Below, in pieces: positions 1-8,846 of a DNA stretch of 64,000 nt (its first letter is position 1; each line of letters begins with the position of its first letter). A model generated the notes under the pieces. It saw only the letters and a program-made list of their open reading frames with translations, ran no database searches and was not told the origin of the DNA. This DNA is from Bacillus glycinifermentans (GTDB lineage Bacteria; Bacillota; Bacilli; Bacillales; Bacillaceae): assembly GCF_001042475.2 (NCBI RefSeq), contig NZ_LECW02000012.1, forward strand, positions 186,001-250,000, read 5' to 3'. Made by a program: the position numbers and the translations under genes.

Positions 1-18
1 TATGCCCGAAGGCTGTAG

Positions 19-387
19 TCAGTGCTTCATTTGCTTGAATTCTTCTATCGCCTGCAAGACGAGCGTGACGGACTGACTCATCGCCGCTCCTCCGCCAAAT
101 GCGGCGGTAACGCCGACGGCTTCAAGAATTTCTTCCTCTGTCGCTCCGCTGTCGAGACACCCCTTTATATGGTAGATGATGCAATATTCGTCCTGAGAGC
201 TGATGCTGATGCCCAGTGCAATCAGCTGTTTCTCCTTTTCGCCGAGCACGCCTTTTTTAAAGCATTCCTGTGTAAATTCATTGTACTTTGCAGCAATTCC
301 GGGCATTTTCTCGGAAAAGATGCCGATTCCCGCCTTATATTCGTGCAGTGCCGTTTCGATGATATTGTCTGGTTGTTGCTGATTCAC
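19..387 (-). CDS. yurZ: AhpD-like / carboxymuconolactone decarboxylase family protein YurZ
   Basis: A 122-residue single-domain protein of the carboxymuconolactone decarboxylase/AhpD fold. The Y-C-I-I-Y-H segment near residues 66-74 and the glycine-rich AAFGGGAA stretch near residue 97 are typical of the family, whose members are often peroxide-linked or of unknown substrate. I chose the GTG start at 387 because the ATG at 402 sits inside the GGAGG ribosome site, whereas GTG lies 8 nt downstream of it. Position next to metQ matches B. subtilis yurZ. The canonical C-x-x-C redox pair of AhpD is not seen, so a peroxidase role is not supported; the biochemical function is unknown. Confidence 0.8.
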   Translation of the reverse strand: MNQQQPDNIIETALHEYKAGIGIFSEKMPGIAAKYNEFTQECFKKGVLGEKEKQLIALGISISSQDEYCIIYHIKGCLDSGATEEEILEAVGVTAAFGGGAAMSQSVTLVLQAIEEFKQMKH

Positions 388-452
388 GCGTACTTCCTCC
401 ATTTGTGTTTAGATTTTTTCTTTATTATGGACAACTTTTCGGAAAATACGCG

Positions 453-482
453 AAAAAACCCCGGTTTGGCTAAACCGGGGTT
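453..482 (-). terminator. Rho-independent terminator of metNPQ
   Basis: An 11-bp GC-rich stem (AACCCCGGTTT / AAACCGGGGTT) with a 4-nt loop is followed on the minus strand by six T residues. It lies 6 bp after the metQ stop and separates metNPQ from yurZ. Confidence 0.9.
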
Positions 483-487
483 CGCTT

Positions 488-1321
488 TTATTCAGATACA
501 GAAAGCACTGAACCTTCATATTTTTTGTCGATGAAATCTTTGATTTTGTCTGAATGCAATACGTCCATCAGCGCTTTGATTTTCGCTGAGTCTTCGTCGC
601 CTTTGCGCACTGCGATGATGTTTGCATAAGGATTGTCTTTTGGTGACTCAAGCATGATGGAGTCTGTTTTCGGGTTCAGCTTGTTTTGGATCGCGTAGTT
701 CACATTGATGAATACAGCGTCTGCTTCATTGGTTTCATAAGCTTTTGCCGTCATTTCAGGCGCGACATTGTTTTTGATTTTCAGGTTCTTCTTGTTTTCT
801 GTAATGTCTTTAACTGTAGCATCGATTTTTTTGACACCGGATTTTAATTTGATCAAACCGGCTTTTTCAAGCATTGACAGCATACGGCCCTGCTCTGCGG
901 CGTTATTGCTCATGATGATCGTCGCACCGTCAGGAAGATCTTTTAGAGATTTGTACTTTTTGGAATAGATCCCGAATGGCTCAAGGTGAACCGCGCCGAC
1001 ATTTACTAAGTCATAGTCTTTGTTTTCTTTCATTTCCTGTTCAAGATAAGGAACGTGCTGGAAGTAGTTTGCGTCAAGATCCTTGGATGCAAGCGCCTTG
1101 TTAATCAGTTTGTAGTCAGTGAACTTCTTGATTTGAAGATCATAGCCTTTTTCCTTCAAAAGCGGTTTAGCTTCCTCAAGAATTTCCGCATGCGGTGTCG
1201 GCGTCGCTCCGATGACGATGACTTTGCTGTCTTTATCGCCTTCGCTGCTGGAAGAACCGCATGCTGACAAAATGCCGGCAAAAACGATGAGCAAAGCAGC
1301 AATCAATAAACTCTTTTTCAT
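488..1321 (-). CDS. metQ: Methionine-binding lipoprotein MetQ (ABC importer)
   Basis: A 277-residue NlpA-family substrate-binding lipoprotein. The N terminus has a basic start, a hydrophobic stretch and a lipobox L-S-A-C with the lipidated cysteine at residue 21, so it is anchored on the outer face of the membrane. The body keeps the family pattern: the VIGATPTPHAEIL opening, the HVPYLEQ segment and the NNAAEQGR segment. It captures methionine for the MetP/MetN transporter encoded upstream in the same operon. It is expected to be controlled by the SAM riboswitch ahead of metN. Length is normal for the family. Confidence 0.95.
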   Translation of the reverse strand: MKKSLLIAALLIVFAGILSACGSSSSEGDKDSKVIVIGATPTPHAEILEEAKPLLKEKGYDLQIKKFTDYKLINKALASKDLDANYFQHVPYLEQEMKENKDYDLVNVGAVHLEPFGIYSKKYKSLKDLPDGATIIMSNNAAEQGRMLSMLEKAGLIKLKSGVKKIDATVKDITENKKNLKIKNNVAPEMTAKAYETNEADAVFINVNYAIQNKLNPKTDSIMLESPKDNPYANIIAVRKGDEDSAKIKALMDVLHSDKIKDFIDKKYEGSVLSVSE

Positions 1322-1334
1322 TTGAATAGCCTCC

Positions 1335-2003
1335 CTAACGTTTGTCTAGTTTATTTGTTATAAAATCCCCAATTAACTGGATGATGAATACGATGGCCAA
1401 AATAAAAATCGTGGCAATGACAATAATATCGTTGCAATTCATCTGAAAACCGTCGACATATGCGAGGTTTCCGAGCCCTCCGGAACCGATCGCACCGGCC
1501 ATGGCTGTTGATCCGATGAGCGCGATCGCCGTAACCGTAATACCTGAAATGAGTGCAGGCATTGATTCCGGCAGGAGAACCTTGAAAATGATCGTCGACG
1601 TTTTTGCACCCATCGATTTCGCCGCTTCGATCACGCCTTTATCGACTTCGCGCAGCGCGATTTCAACAAGGCGGGCATAAAACGGTGCGGATGCGATAAT
1701 CAACGCCGGCAAAGCCGCATTCGGCCCCAAAATCGTTCCCATGATAAATTTTGTGAAACTTAGCAAAATAATAATTAATATAATAAACGGAATCGACCGG
1801 AAAACGTTGACAATAGCTGAGATCACAGCATTAATCACCTTGTTTTCCCAAATGTTTCCTTTCGATGTCAAATACAGCAGCAATCCGAGAATGATTCCGA
1901 TGATAAACGCAAACAAAAGCGATATGCCTGTCATATAAACCGTTTCGTATGTCGCATTCCACAGGTTATCAAGATTCACATTAGGAAACAGTTTCTCAAA
2001 CAT
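1335..2003 (-). CDS. metP: Methionine ABC transporter permease MetP
   Basis: A 222-residue inner-membrane permease of the BPD-transport (MetI) family with about five to six hydrophobic segments. The EAA-loop segment (EAAKSMGAKTSTII, near residues 130-143), which contacts the ATPase, is present. It overlaps the 3' end of metN by 8 bp and is followed by metQ after 13 bp, so the three genes are co-transcribed and form one methionine importer. It matches B. subtilis YusB/MetP in size and context. Confidence 0.95.
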   Translation of the reverse strand: MFEKLFPNVNLDNLWNATYETVYMTGISLLFAFIIGIILGLLLYLTSKGNIWENKVINAVISAIVNVFRSIPFIILIIILLSFTKFIMGTILGPNAALPALIIASAPFYARLVEIALREVDKGVIEAAKSMGAKTSTIIFKVLLPESMPALISGITVTAIALIGSTAMAGAIGSGGLGNLAYVDGFQMNCNDIIVIATIFILAIVFIIQLIGDFITNKLDKR

Positions 2004-3027
2004 TTTTAATCACCTCTGCTTCTACCTGGCGGCTCTTAATGAAATCGACCACCCGGCTGACTTCACTGTCATTCCCGTCCACATGAATGAATAAAGATCC
2101 GTAAGCGCCGTCTTGTGTTTGCGAAATTTTCCCTTGAAGGATGTTGACTTCAACGTCAAATTTCCGGATGATCTGCGTGATGAGCGGTGTTTCGGCCGCT
2201 TCGCCGACAAATGTAAGCTGGATCGTCTGACCGGTTTTCGTTTCCTCAAGGAAATGCTGCAAGGTTTCCTTTGTTTCTTCCGGTTCTGTCACCTGCTGGA
2301 CAAAGCGCTTTGTCATGTCTTCCTTCGGCTTTCTGAAGACGTTCAGCACGTCGCCTTCTTCCACAACCCTGCCGTTTTCCATAACGGCTACTCTGTGACA
2401 GATTTTCCTGATGACGTGCATCTCATGGGTGATCAGGACGATGGTCAGCCCCAGCCTTTCGTTGATATCAGACAGAAGGCCCAGGATCGAGTCAGTCGTC
2501 TGCGGATCAAGCGCTGATGTCGCTTCATCGCAAAGGAGAACTTTCGGATTGTTGGCGAGCGCCCTTGCGATGCCCACCCGCTGCTTCTGTCCTCCGCTTA
2601 GCTGGGAAGGATAGGCGTTCTCCTTTCCTTCAAGACCGACGAGCTTGATCAGTTCAGCGACTCTTTTTAAGCGCTGCTCTTTGCCAACGCCGGCGATTTC
2701 GAGCGGAAACGCGATATTGTCGCGGACCGTCCTCGACCATAAAAGGTTGAAATGCTGGAAGATCATGCTGATTTCCTGCCGCGCTTCCCTCAAGCTTTTC
2801 CCTTTGATTCGGCTGATTACCCTGCCCGCTACTTCAACAGTGCCTGAAGTCGGCTTTTCAAGTCCGTTCAACAGACGGATCAAGGAGCTTTTTCCGGCTC
2901 CGCTATATCCAATAATTCCGAAGATTTCACCTTTTCCTATTCTGAGGGTGACATCTTGGACAGCATTGACATCTCCATGTTTTGACCGATAAACCTTTGA
3001 AACGTTTTGAAGATTTATCAAAGCCAT
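1996..3027 (-). CDS. metN: Methionine ABC transporter ATP-binding protein MetN
   Basis: A 343-residue ATPase. Visible motifs are Walker A (GYSGAGKSS, residues 40-48), the signature LSGGQKQR, Walker B (LLCDEATSALD) and the switch histidine (LITHEM). The C-terminal ~80 residues form the NIL domain typical of MetN, which binds methionine in relatives. The ATG at 3027 is preferred to the longer frame from 3090, because the extra 21 residues come from the riboswitch leader and an AGCAGGTG ribosome site precedes 3027. First gene of metNPQ, downstream of an S-box riboswitch. Confidence 0.95.
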   Translation of the reverse strand: MALINLQNVSKVYRSKHGDVNAVQDVTLRIGKGEIFGIIGYSGAGKSSLIRLLNGLEKPTSGTVEVAGRVISRIKGKSLREARQEISMIFQHFNLLWSRTVRDNIAFPLEIAGVGKEQRLKRVAELIKLVGLEGKENAYPSQLSGGQKQRVGIARALANNPKVLLCDEATSALDPQTTDSILGLLSDINERLGLTIVLITHEMHVIRKICHRVAVMENGRVVEEGDVLNVFRKPKEDMTKRFVQQVTEPEETKETLQHFLEETKTGQTIQLTFVGEAAETPLITQIIRKFDVEVNILQGKISQTQDGAYGSLFIHVDGNDSEVSRVVDFIKSRQVEAEVIKNV

Positions 3028-3072
3028 CACCTGCTTTCTTGCTCTATTCTTCGAGGTCCAATCATGTTCATG

Positions 3073-3107
3073 AAAAAAGCCTTTCTGCACACATGAGCAG
3101 AAAGGCT
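3073..3107 (-). terminator. Riboswitch expression-platform terminator
   Basis: The minus strand carries the stem AGCCTTTCTGC / GCAGAAAGGCT with a short loop, followed by six Ts, placed directly after the S-box aptamer and ahead of metN. This is the conditional terminator expected to form when S-adenosylmethionine is bound. Confidence 0.9.
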
Positions 3108-3238
3108 ATTAAAAGTCGCGGCCTTTCTCTCATCTTTCAAAGCATAACGCTTCGCGTGAATTGGCACCACTTCAACGGTTGTTGATGGTTGCCGGGTTTC
3201 ATAGGGCACTTCCCTCCACCTCTCTTGATAAGAGAATC
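3108..3238 (-). ncRNA. SAM-I (S-box) riboswitch upstream of metNPQ
   Basis: The minus-strand leader has the S-box landmarks in order: the TTATCAAGAGAGGTGGAGGG opening, CCCTATGAAACCCGGCAACC, a variable arm, GTGGTGCCAATTC, and a closing GATGAGAGA strand that pairs back to the start. It is followed by an intrinsic terminator and then metN. In this class SAM binding terminates transcription, so methionine import is reduced when SAM is plentiful. Boundaries are approximate, based on the P1 stem. Confidence 0.95.
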
Positions 3239-3280
3239 GTATATTTATTTTTTGATAATGATGATCGGAATTCTTCAAGT

Positions 3281-3309
3281 AGAATATCATGCAGAAAAAT
3301 AGTTGTCAA
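3281..3309 (-). promoter_or_regulatory. SigA-type promoter for the S-box/metNPQ operon
   Basis: TTGACA (3304-3309) and TATTCT (3281-3286) on the minus strand are separated by exactly 17 bp. The aptamer begins about 40 bp downstream. Confidence 0.85.
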
Positions 3310-3355
3310 CTATTTTTCGTAAGACAAATGTCCTATCCGTTCGTGCGGCAAAAGC

Positions 3356-3390
3356 GAAAAAAAAGACGGGCATACCGACAGCCCGCCGTC
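3356..3390 (-). terminator. Terminator after yusD
   Basis: A GC-rich hairpin (GACGGCGGGC / GCCCGTC with a small asymmetry) is followed on the minus strand by a run of Ts. It ends the yusI-to-yusD string ahead of the metN promoter. Confidence 0.75.
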
Positions 3391-3432
3391 CCGGTCATAT
3401 GTTGTATCATGTGTCAATTTTTCAAAAAATGT

Positions 3433-3780
3433 CTATGAATAAAGGTCGCTGTTTTTGAAAAATCCGTCAGTCAGCCACAAAATCGCTTCAAGCTTTAATA
3501 AAGCCCTGAAAGAGCCTTTTACTTTGATCGTGCCGCGCTGAACGAGATTTTGCAATGAAATGTCTCCATGAAGAAGGTCAATGATCTCGCTTTGCTCTCC
3601 AAAAAAAGTCAAATGAGCTTTTTCAACAGGAGAAGATTTTTCCATTTCCCCCTGTTCATTGATCGTTACCGTAAAAGCTTCTTTTTCTCCTTGAAAGGTG
3701 ATCAGCAAAGCTGTTGTTGATAATAGAGGTTTTAAAAAAGGAGCTCGTTCCTCTCTTTCTACCAATCCTATTTTCTCCAA
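3433..3780 (-). CDS. yusD: SCP2-like small protein YusD
   Basis: A 115-residue cytoplasmic protein. The stretch from about residue 25 to 105 (an ITFQGE-like strand, LTFFGEQSEIIDLLHGDISLQ, VKGSFRALLKLEAI) has the appearance of a sterol-carrier-protein-2 (SCP2) lipid-binding fold, as in B. subtilis YusD. The start is a TTG at 3780 placed 8 nt after a strong AGGAGG site. It is last in a run of small genes (yusI-gcvH-yusG-yusF-yusE-yusD). A lipid- or acyl-binding role is only an inference from the fold and the nearby fad genes. Confidence 0.8.
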   Translation of the reverse strand: MEKIGLVEREERAPFLKPLLSTTALLITFQGEKEAFTVTINEQGEMEKSSPVEKAHLTFFGEQSEIIDLLHGDISLQNLVQRGTIKVKGSFRALLKLEAILWLTDGFFKNSDLYS

Positions 3781-3900
3781 CTGTATAACCTCCTGTCAAT
3801 TGGTCATACTTACAGATTCTCTTTATACAGCTGGAGTCCTTTATGATTTGCTCGACAAGTTTTTGAGAAATATTTCCCGAGAAATATGTCAAAAAGCGCC

Positions 3901-4209
3901 TTAATCAACAACATTTTGTTTAATCGTATCATATAAATAGGAAACGGAGTGAAAAGCGTATTCTTTTTTGACGATTCGGCCATTTTTATAAAGAATGAAG
4001 CATGGCACACTTTCAATTTCATTTTCTTTGGCAAACGTCGGGGAATAGTTGAGATTATTTTTGTAGAATGGAACATCTGCAAGCATTTCATCAACGACTT
4101 CCAGCATCCTGCCGGCAAGCTGACATGTTCCGCAGAACGGGGTATATAAATACAAAAGACAGGTTTCTTTGCTAAGCTGTTTTAAATCTCTTTCCTGGAG
4201 TTCCTGCAT
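3901..4209 (-). CDS. yusE: Thioredoxin-like protein YusE
   Basis: A 102-residue thioredoxin-fold protein with the active-site C-G-T-C (FCGTC, near residues 26-30) and a conserved cis-proline region (ESVPCFILYKNG, with an additional cysteine after the proline). There is no signal peptide, so it should act in the cytosol as a disulfide reductase or thiol carrier. It lies between yusF and yusD in the same orientation, as in B. subtilis. The target is unknown. The ATG at 4209 follows a GAGGTG-type ribosome site. Confidence 0.88.
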   Translation of the reverse strand: MQELQERDLKQLSKETCLLYLYTPFCGTCQLAGRMLEVVDEMLADVPFYKNNLNYSPTFAKENEIESVPCFILYKNGRIVKKEYAFHSVSYLYDTIKQNVVD

Positions 4210-4238
4210 AAGTTGAACCGCACCTCAATACTTTTTAA

Positions 4239-4580
4239 TCATAAATATTTCGTATCCACTTGGATATTCGCCCTGAAAAGAACCTCTGCGACGTGGTGAT
4301 TCGGAGCTGCAGCAACTTCCTTGTAGACCTTGTCAATGTAAAGATGGGAAGCTTCCGGCAGTTCCCTTTTCAGCTGCCGGCGCAGCTTTTCTCCGGATTC
4401 ATCGGCATCGACCAGTATATATACGTCTTTGTCATACAGCGTTTCGGCAAACTCATCTAGTCTGGAGAGACTGATCGTACCGTTTGTACAGATGATGTCA
4501 AGCGGCTCTCCGCTGACATGCTTCACTTTAAGCTTATCGGTTTTGCCCTCTACGATTACGACTTTTTCAGTTTCCGGCAT
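4239..4580 (-). CDS. yusF: Toprim-domain protein YusF
   Basis: A 113-residue protein that is essentially a lone Toprim domain. The acidic motifs are visible: VEGKTD near residue 12 and DADESG near residue 59. Toprim domains coordinate Mg2+ for phosphoryl transfer, as in M5 RNases, primases and topoisomerases; a stand-alone small Toprim protein may be an M5-like nuclease, but its substrate is not known. I start at the ATG at 4580, which lies 6 nt after an AAAAGGTG site; a GTG at 4589 overlaps that site. Confidence 0.85.
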   Translation of the reverse strand: MPETEKVVIVEGKTDKLKVKHVSGEPLDIICTNGTISLSRLDEFAETLYDKDVYILVDADESGEKLRRQLKRELPEASHLYIDKVYKEVAAAPNHHVAEVLFRANIQVDTKYL

Positions 4581-4651
4581 TTGGATCACCTTTTAAGAGA
4601 AAAATAGATTCATTCCAAAAAAAGGCAGTGAATACTCACCGCCTAAGCCGG

Positions 4652-4888
4652 TCAGCACCAGCCTTGATGATCATCACAATCTACATATTTTGCGTCCGGT
4701 TTCTTTACAGTATCAGCCACTTTGTAAAATTTTTGATCCTGGAAAGAGTATCCGGACTTTAAATCGTATTGATCCATCCCGGTCATGCGGCCGATCGGTT
4801 CATTGTCATAATACAGCTGCATGCCGCCGGCTTTAAAACGGCCTTGAACATGCTCTGTAATATCAATTTTCTCTTTTCCCAGCGTCAA
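4652..4888 (-). CDS. yusG: Small conserved protein YusG (DUF2553 type)
   Basis: A 78-residue soluble protein of unknown function that matches B. subtilis YusG in size and context. Visible pattern: a GRFKAGGMQLYYDNEPIGRM core and a C-terminal segment with two cysteines (VDCDDHQGWC). The start is TTG at 4888, 9 nt after GGAGGGGG; the longer in-frame ATG at 4933 would include that ribosome site in the coding region, so I reject it. It lies between gcvH and yusF in the same orientation. Confidence 0.8.
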   Translation of the reverse strand: MTLGKEKIDITEHVQGRFKAGGMQLYYDNEPIGRMTGMDQYDLKSGYSFQDQKFYKVADTVKKPDAKYVDCDDHQGWC

Positions 4889-4942
4889 TTTGGATACCCC
4901 CTCCTGCTTTAGAGTATCCAAATGACAGGGCATTATCCTTTA

Positions 4943-5326
4943 TCAGTCTTCTTTTGTCATCTCTTCGTATTGTTCTGCTGTCATCAGGCTGTCGATTTCT
5001 GAAGCGTCAGCCGGTTCAACGACAATCATCCATGCTTTCTCATACGGAGACTCATTGACGAATTCCGGGCTGTCTTCCAGCTCCCCGTTCACTTCGACAA
5101 CTTTCCCGTTGATCGGCGCATACAATTCAGAAACGGTTTTAACAGACTCGACGCTGCCGAAAGGCTCGTCCGCTTTAATTTCGGCTCCTACTTCAGGCAG
5201 CTCGACAAAGACGATGTCTCCAAGCTCGGATTGCGCGAAATCGGTGATACCGATTCTTACTTTGTCCCCCTCTGTTTTGACCCATTCATGCTCTTCTGAA
5301 TAGCGCAGTTCTTTCGGTGTGCTCAT
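4943..5326 (-). CDS. gcvH: Glycine cleavage system H protein
   Basis: A 127-residue lipoyl carrier protein. The lipoylation site is the lysine in [16 protein letters not shown] (near residue 63), followed by the conserved NGKVVEVN and [10 protein letters not shown] segments. GcvH shuttles the aminomethyl group in glycine cleavage and, in Bacillus, is also the hub from which octanoyl/lipoyl groups are passed to other complexes. It sits apart from gcvT/gcvP, as in B. subtilis. The ATG follows TTGGAGGG with standard spacing. Confidence 0.97.
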   Translation of the reverse strand: MSTPKELRYSEEHEWVKTEGDKVRIGITDFAQSELGDIVFVELPEVGAEIKADEPFGSVESVKTVSELYAPINGKVVEVNGELEDSPEFVNESPYEKAWMIVVEPADASEIDSLMTAEQYEEMTKED

Positions 5327-5386
5327 GCTAATCCCTCCAAGAATTGTTTTAGTCGTCTTACATTGAAGATATCATATTTTCACGTA

Positions 5387-5743
5387 CTATAACCAGTATC
5401 TCTTAAACTGATCTTCGTTAAAACCGACCGTTACCTTTTTTCCGTCAGCCGTGATCGGGCGTTTGATCAGCATTCCGTCGGAAGCCAGAAGCTCAAGCTG
5501 CTCGTCTTCTGACATGCCTTGAAGCTTGTCCTTTAAGCCAAGTTCCCGGTACTTCTGCCCGCTTGTGTTGAAGAATTTTTTTAACTCAAGGCCGCTCTTT
5601 TCATAAAGCTCTTTCAGCTTGTCCTTAGTCGGCGGCTGTTCTGCGATATGTATCCTATTTACCTCTTTGCCGTGGTCCTCGAGCCACTTTTTCGCTTTTC
5701 TGCACGTTCCGCATTTCGGGTACCAATAAAAGTCTAAAGCCAT
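5387..5743 (-). CDS. yusI: ArsC/Spx-family protein YusI
   Basis: A 118-residue thioredoxin-fold protein of the ArsC/Spx family. The N terminus has Y-P-K-C-G-T-C-R-K-A (residues 8-17), with the C-x-x-C arrangement seen in Spx/MgsR-like members, and the C-terminal part has LLASDGMLIKRPI, the usual family closing motif. It may be an arsenate-reductase-like oxidoreductase or a regulator; the B. subtilis homologue is uncharacterised. Three candidate starts (GTG 5752, ATG 5746, ATG 5743) follow one GAGGGG site; 5743 gives the best spacing. First gene of the yusI-gcvH-yusGFED string. Confidence 0.85.
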   Translation of the reverse strand: MALDFYWYPKCGTCRKAKKWLEDHGKEVNRIHIAEQPPTKDKLKELYEKSGLELKKFFNTSGQKYRELGLKDKLQGMSEDEQLELLASDGMLIKRPITADGKKVTVGFNEDQFKRYWL

Positions 5744-5828
5744 CATATACACCCCTCTTCATTTATCCGAGGCTATTTTAACACAGATTGTTTTAAAAGC
5801 CTAAAACAATTGTTTCGCCAAGACAAAT

Positions 5829-5855
5829 GCCCCGCTGTGTGAACGGGGCGTTTTT
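5829..5855. terminator. Hairpin between fadE and yusI
   Basis: GCCCCG / CGGGGC stem with a 9-nt loop just after the fadE stop. The T-run (TTTTT) is better in the plus direction than in the minus direction, so termination of fadNAE may be partial, with read-through to yusI possible. Confidence 0.6.
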
Positions 5856-5858
5856 GAT

Positions 5859-7643
5859 TTACACGATGAATTTCTCCGCTTCAAAGACTGCCTTGGCTGC
5901 CAGGCGTTTTTTCTTAATGACATTGACAGGTGTAAAGCGGGTCAGCTTGCGGAGAGCGGCAAGCATCATCCGCAGCGAATCTCCGGATTCCATCGCGATT
6001 AACGATTCCTTTGCATGGCTTTCGATTTCCTGGAAAGCTTCCTGCGCGAAAATTTGCGTGTAGAGGATTTTCTGCGGATGTTTTTCCTCACCGTCTTTGA
6101 GAACCGCTTTTTCTGTTCTTAAGATAGCCGATTCCATGGCGTACACCTGGCTGGCAATATCGGCGATGTTCACGAGAATTTCCTGCTCGTTATCGACGGT
6201 TTTCCCGTATTTCTGCGCGGCAAGCCCTGCGATGAGAAGCGCGATTTTTTTGGCGTTTTTCAGGATGTATTTTTCCTGTTCCAAAACGCCGCCGCCCGGT
6301 TCTTCAGGCATGAGCATCATCAGTTCCTCTTGAAGCGCTTTAGCTTTTTCGAAAAGCGGGAGCTCGCCTTTCAGCGCTTTTTTCATATATGTGCCAGGGA
6401 CGATAAGGCGGTTGATTTCATTCGTTCCTTCGAAAATCCGGTTAATCCGGGAATCGCGGTATGCCCGCTCGACTTCGTATTCCTGCATAAATCCATATCC
6501 GCCGTGGATTTGTACGCCTTCGTCGGCAATATAGTCAAGAGTCTCAGAACCGAACACTTTATTTAACGAGCACTCGATCGCATATTCGGCAATCGATTTT
6601 GCAACCTGGCGGCCGTCTTTTTGATCCTCTTCGCTCAAGGTACCCATTTTGTCTTCAAAAAGTCCGACTGTCCGGTATACGGAGCTTTCCATTGCATACA
6701 GTTTTGTTGACATGTTCGCGATTTTTTCGCCGATCAGACTAAAGCTTGAGATTGGCTTCTGAAACTGGCGGCGCTGATTTGCATAAGCGGCCGACAGCTC
6801 GATCACCCGTTTTGAGGCGCCGATTGTTCCGACTGCAAGCTTGTAGCGGCCGATATTTAAGATGTTGAACGCGATAACGTGCCCTTTTCCCGCTTCGCCT
6901 AATAGGTTCTCTTTCGGAACGTGCACCTGGTCTAAAATCAGCGTGCGAGTCGAAGATCCCTTAATGCCCATTTTTTTCTCTTCCGGGCCTGTTGAAACGC
7001 CTTCGTAGTCTTTTTCAACGATGAATGCCGAAAAATGCTCCCCGTCTATTTTCGCATACACGATAAACACGTCGGCGAAGGCGGAGTTGGTGATCCATTG
7101 CTTTTCACCGTTTAATATATAATGAGTCCCCGCTTCATTCAGCACGGCCGTCGTTTTCGCCCCGAGCGCATCAGACCCCGAACCCGGCTCTGTTAATGCA
7201 TAAGCGGCAACCTTTTCCCCTGAGGCAAGCGACGGAAGGTACTTTTCTTTTTGCTCCTGCGTCCCGAAGAAGACAATCGGCAGCGTCCCGATTCCGACAT
7301 GGGCGCCGTAGGACAGCGAAAAGCTTCCGGCCCGCGAAAATTTTTCAGTAATCAAAGCTGAGCTGATTTTATCAAGGCCGAGTCCGCCGAACTCTTCCGG
7401 GACATCGGCGCCGAGCAGCCCGAGCTCGCCGGCTTTTTTCAGGAGCCTGACAGAGTGCTCGAAATGGTGGTTTTCAATGTCGTCGATATATGGAAGTACA
7501 TCGCCGAGAATATAGTCCTCCGTCGTTTTGGCGATCATTTTATGTTCGTCTGTGAAATCTTCCGGTGTGAACATCTGATCAGCGGTTACGTCTTCCACCA
7601 GAAAAGCGCCGCCTTTTTTCATAAGTTCCTTTGTTTGTTCCAT
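5859..7643 (-). CDS. fadE: Acyl-CoA dehydrogenase FadE (YusJ)
   Basis: A 594-residue FAD-dependent acyl-CoA dehydrogenase that catalyses the first oxidation of beta-oxidation. Visible family signatures are ALTEPGSGSDA (near residue 150), GEKQWITNS (near 180), the QIHGGYGFMQEY segment and FEGTNEINR (near 415) around the active-site region. The extra ~190-residue C-terminal part is typical of the long bacterial FadE/YusJ-type enzyme. It is third in the fadN-fadA-fadE operon, 16 bp after fadA, and should be repressed by FadR. Confidence 0.95.
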   Translation of the reverse strand: MEQTKELMKKGGAFLVEDVTADQMFTPEDFTDEHKMIAKTTEDYILGDVLPYIDDIENHHFEHSVRLLKKAGELGLLGADVPEEFGGLGLDKISSALITEKFSRAGSFSLSYGAHVGIGTLPIVFFGTQEQKEKYLPSLASGEKVAAYALTEPGSGSDALGAKTTAVLNEAGTHYILNGEKQWITNSAFADVFIVYAKIDGEHFSAFIVEKDYEGVSTGPEEKKMGIKGSSTRTLILDQVHVPKENLLGEAGKGHVIAFNILNIGRYKLAVGTIGASKRVIELSAAYANQRRQFQKPISSFSLIGEKIANMSTKLYAMESSVYRTVGLFEDKMGTLSEEDQKDGRQVAKSIAEYAIECSLNKVFGSETLDYIADEGVQIHGGYGFMQEYEVERAYRDSRINRIFEGTNEINRLIVPGTYMKKALKGELPLFEKAKALQEELMMLMPEEPGGGVLEQEKYILKNAKKIALLIAGLAAQKYGKTVDNEQEILVNIADIASQVYAMESAILRTEKAVLKDGEEKHPQKILYTQIFAQEAFQEIESHAKESLIAMESGDSLRMMLAALRKLTRFTPVNVIKKKRLAAKAVFEAEKFIV

Positions 7644-7659
7644 GTTCCCATCCCCTTTT

Positions 7660-8835
7660 TTAGACTAATTCGAATACGCCCGCCGCTCCCATGCCGCCGC
7701 CGATGCACATCGTCACAACGCCGAATTGGGCGTTTCTTCTGCGCATTTCGTGAATGAGCGTAAGCGTCAGCTTTGTACCGGTACAGCCGAGCGGATGTCC
7801 GAGTGCGATCGCTCCGCCGTTAACGTTGACTTTCTCTTCATCAATTCCAAGCGCTCTGATGACTTGAATGGCCTGTGAGGCAAAGGCTTCATTCAATTCA
7901 AATAAGCCGATGTCTTTCAGTTCAAGCCCAGCCATCTTCAGCGCCCGCGGTACCGCTTCAATAGGGCCGATCCCCATCACTTCTGGCGGAACGCCCCCGA
8001 CGGCAAAGGCGCGGAATTTGGCAAGCGGCTGAAGGCCGAGTGCATCCGCTTTCCCTTTGTCCATCAGCATGACGGCGGCAGCTCCATCGCTCGTTTGCGA
8101 AGAATTCCCCGCGGTGACCGTGCCTCTTGCGGAAAATGCCGGCTTTAATGTTGAGAGTACTTCCGCCGTCGTCTGCGGACGTACGCCTTCATCGACGGAA
8201 AATGTAAACGTTCTTTCCTGTAATTGATGATTTTCGTCCACTTCTCTGACGGTGATCTCCATCGGGGCGATTTCTTCCGCGAATTTTCCTTCAGCTATCG
8301 CTTTTGCCGCTTTTTGGTGGCTCCTGACGGCAAAGGCGTCCTGATCCTCCCGGGACACGCCGTATTTCGCTGCAACCTGCTCTGCTGTATGCCCCATCCC
8401 CATATAGTACTCAGGAGCCGTTTCGGCCAGAGCCGCGTTCGGTCTGACGATATGGCCCATCATCGGCACGATGCTCATCGATTCCGCTCCGCCGGCAATA
8501 ACCGTGTCCGCTCCGCCGAGCATGATCTTTTCGGCCCCGTATGCGATCGATTGAAGACCTGAAGAACAATACCTGTTGACCGTTACGGCCGGGACGGTAT
8601 GTGGAAGGCCGGCAAGCGCGCCGATATTGCGGGCCATGTTCAATCCTTGCTCGGCTTCCGGGGTGGCGCAGCCGATTATTAAATCATCAATATTCCCATC
8701 ATACCCGCCGGCTCTTTTCAATGTTTCTTTGACGGCGTGCGCTCCTAAATCATCCGGGCGGACCGTTTTCAATGAACCTTTTTTTGCTTTTCCGACCGGG
8801 GTTCTCGCTCCCGACACAATAACTGCCTCTTTCAT
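7660..8835 (-). CDS. fadA: 3-ketoacyl-CoA thiolase FadA (YusK)
   Basis: A 391-residue thiolase. The nucleophilic cysteine lies in NRYCSSGLQ (near residue 89), the catalytic histidine in GGAIALGHPLGCTG (near residue 348) and the second cysteine in CIGGGMG near the C terminus. It performs thiolytic cleavage, the last step of beta-oxidation, and partners FadN. It lies 11 bp after fadN and 16 bp before fadE in one operon. Full length. Confidence 0.96.
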   Translation of the reverse strand: MKEAVIVSGARTPVGKAKKGSLKTVRPDDLGAHAVKETLKRAGGYDGNIDDLIIGCATPEAEQGLNMARNIGALAGLPHTVPAVTVNRYCSSGLQSIAYGAEKIMLGGADTVIAGGAESMSIVPMMGHIVRPNAALAETAPEYYMGMGHTAEQVAAKYGVSREDQDAFAVRSHQKAAKAIAEGKFAEEIAPMEITVREVDENHQLQERTFTFSVDEGVRPQTTAEVLSTLKPAFSARGTVTAGNSSQTSDGAAAVMLMDKGKADALGLQPLAKFRAFAVGGVPPEVMGIGPIEAVPRALKMAGLELKDIGLFELNEAFASQAIQVIRALGIDEEKVNVNGGAIALGHPLGCTGTKLTLTLIHEMRRRNAQFGVVTMCIGGGMGAAGVFELV

Positions 8836-8846
8836 TTTTCTCCCTC

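Noticed and set aside
4943..5400. Glycine riboswitch ahead of gcvH
   Set aside because: Only about 60 bp separate yusI and gcvH and no tandem aptamer pattern is visible.
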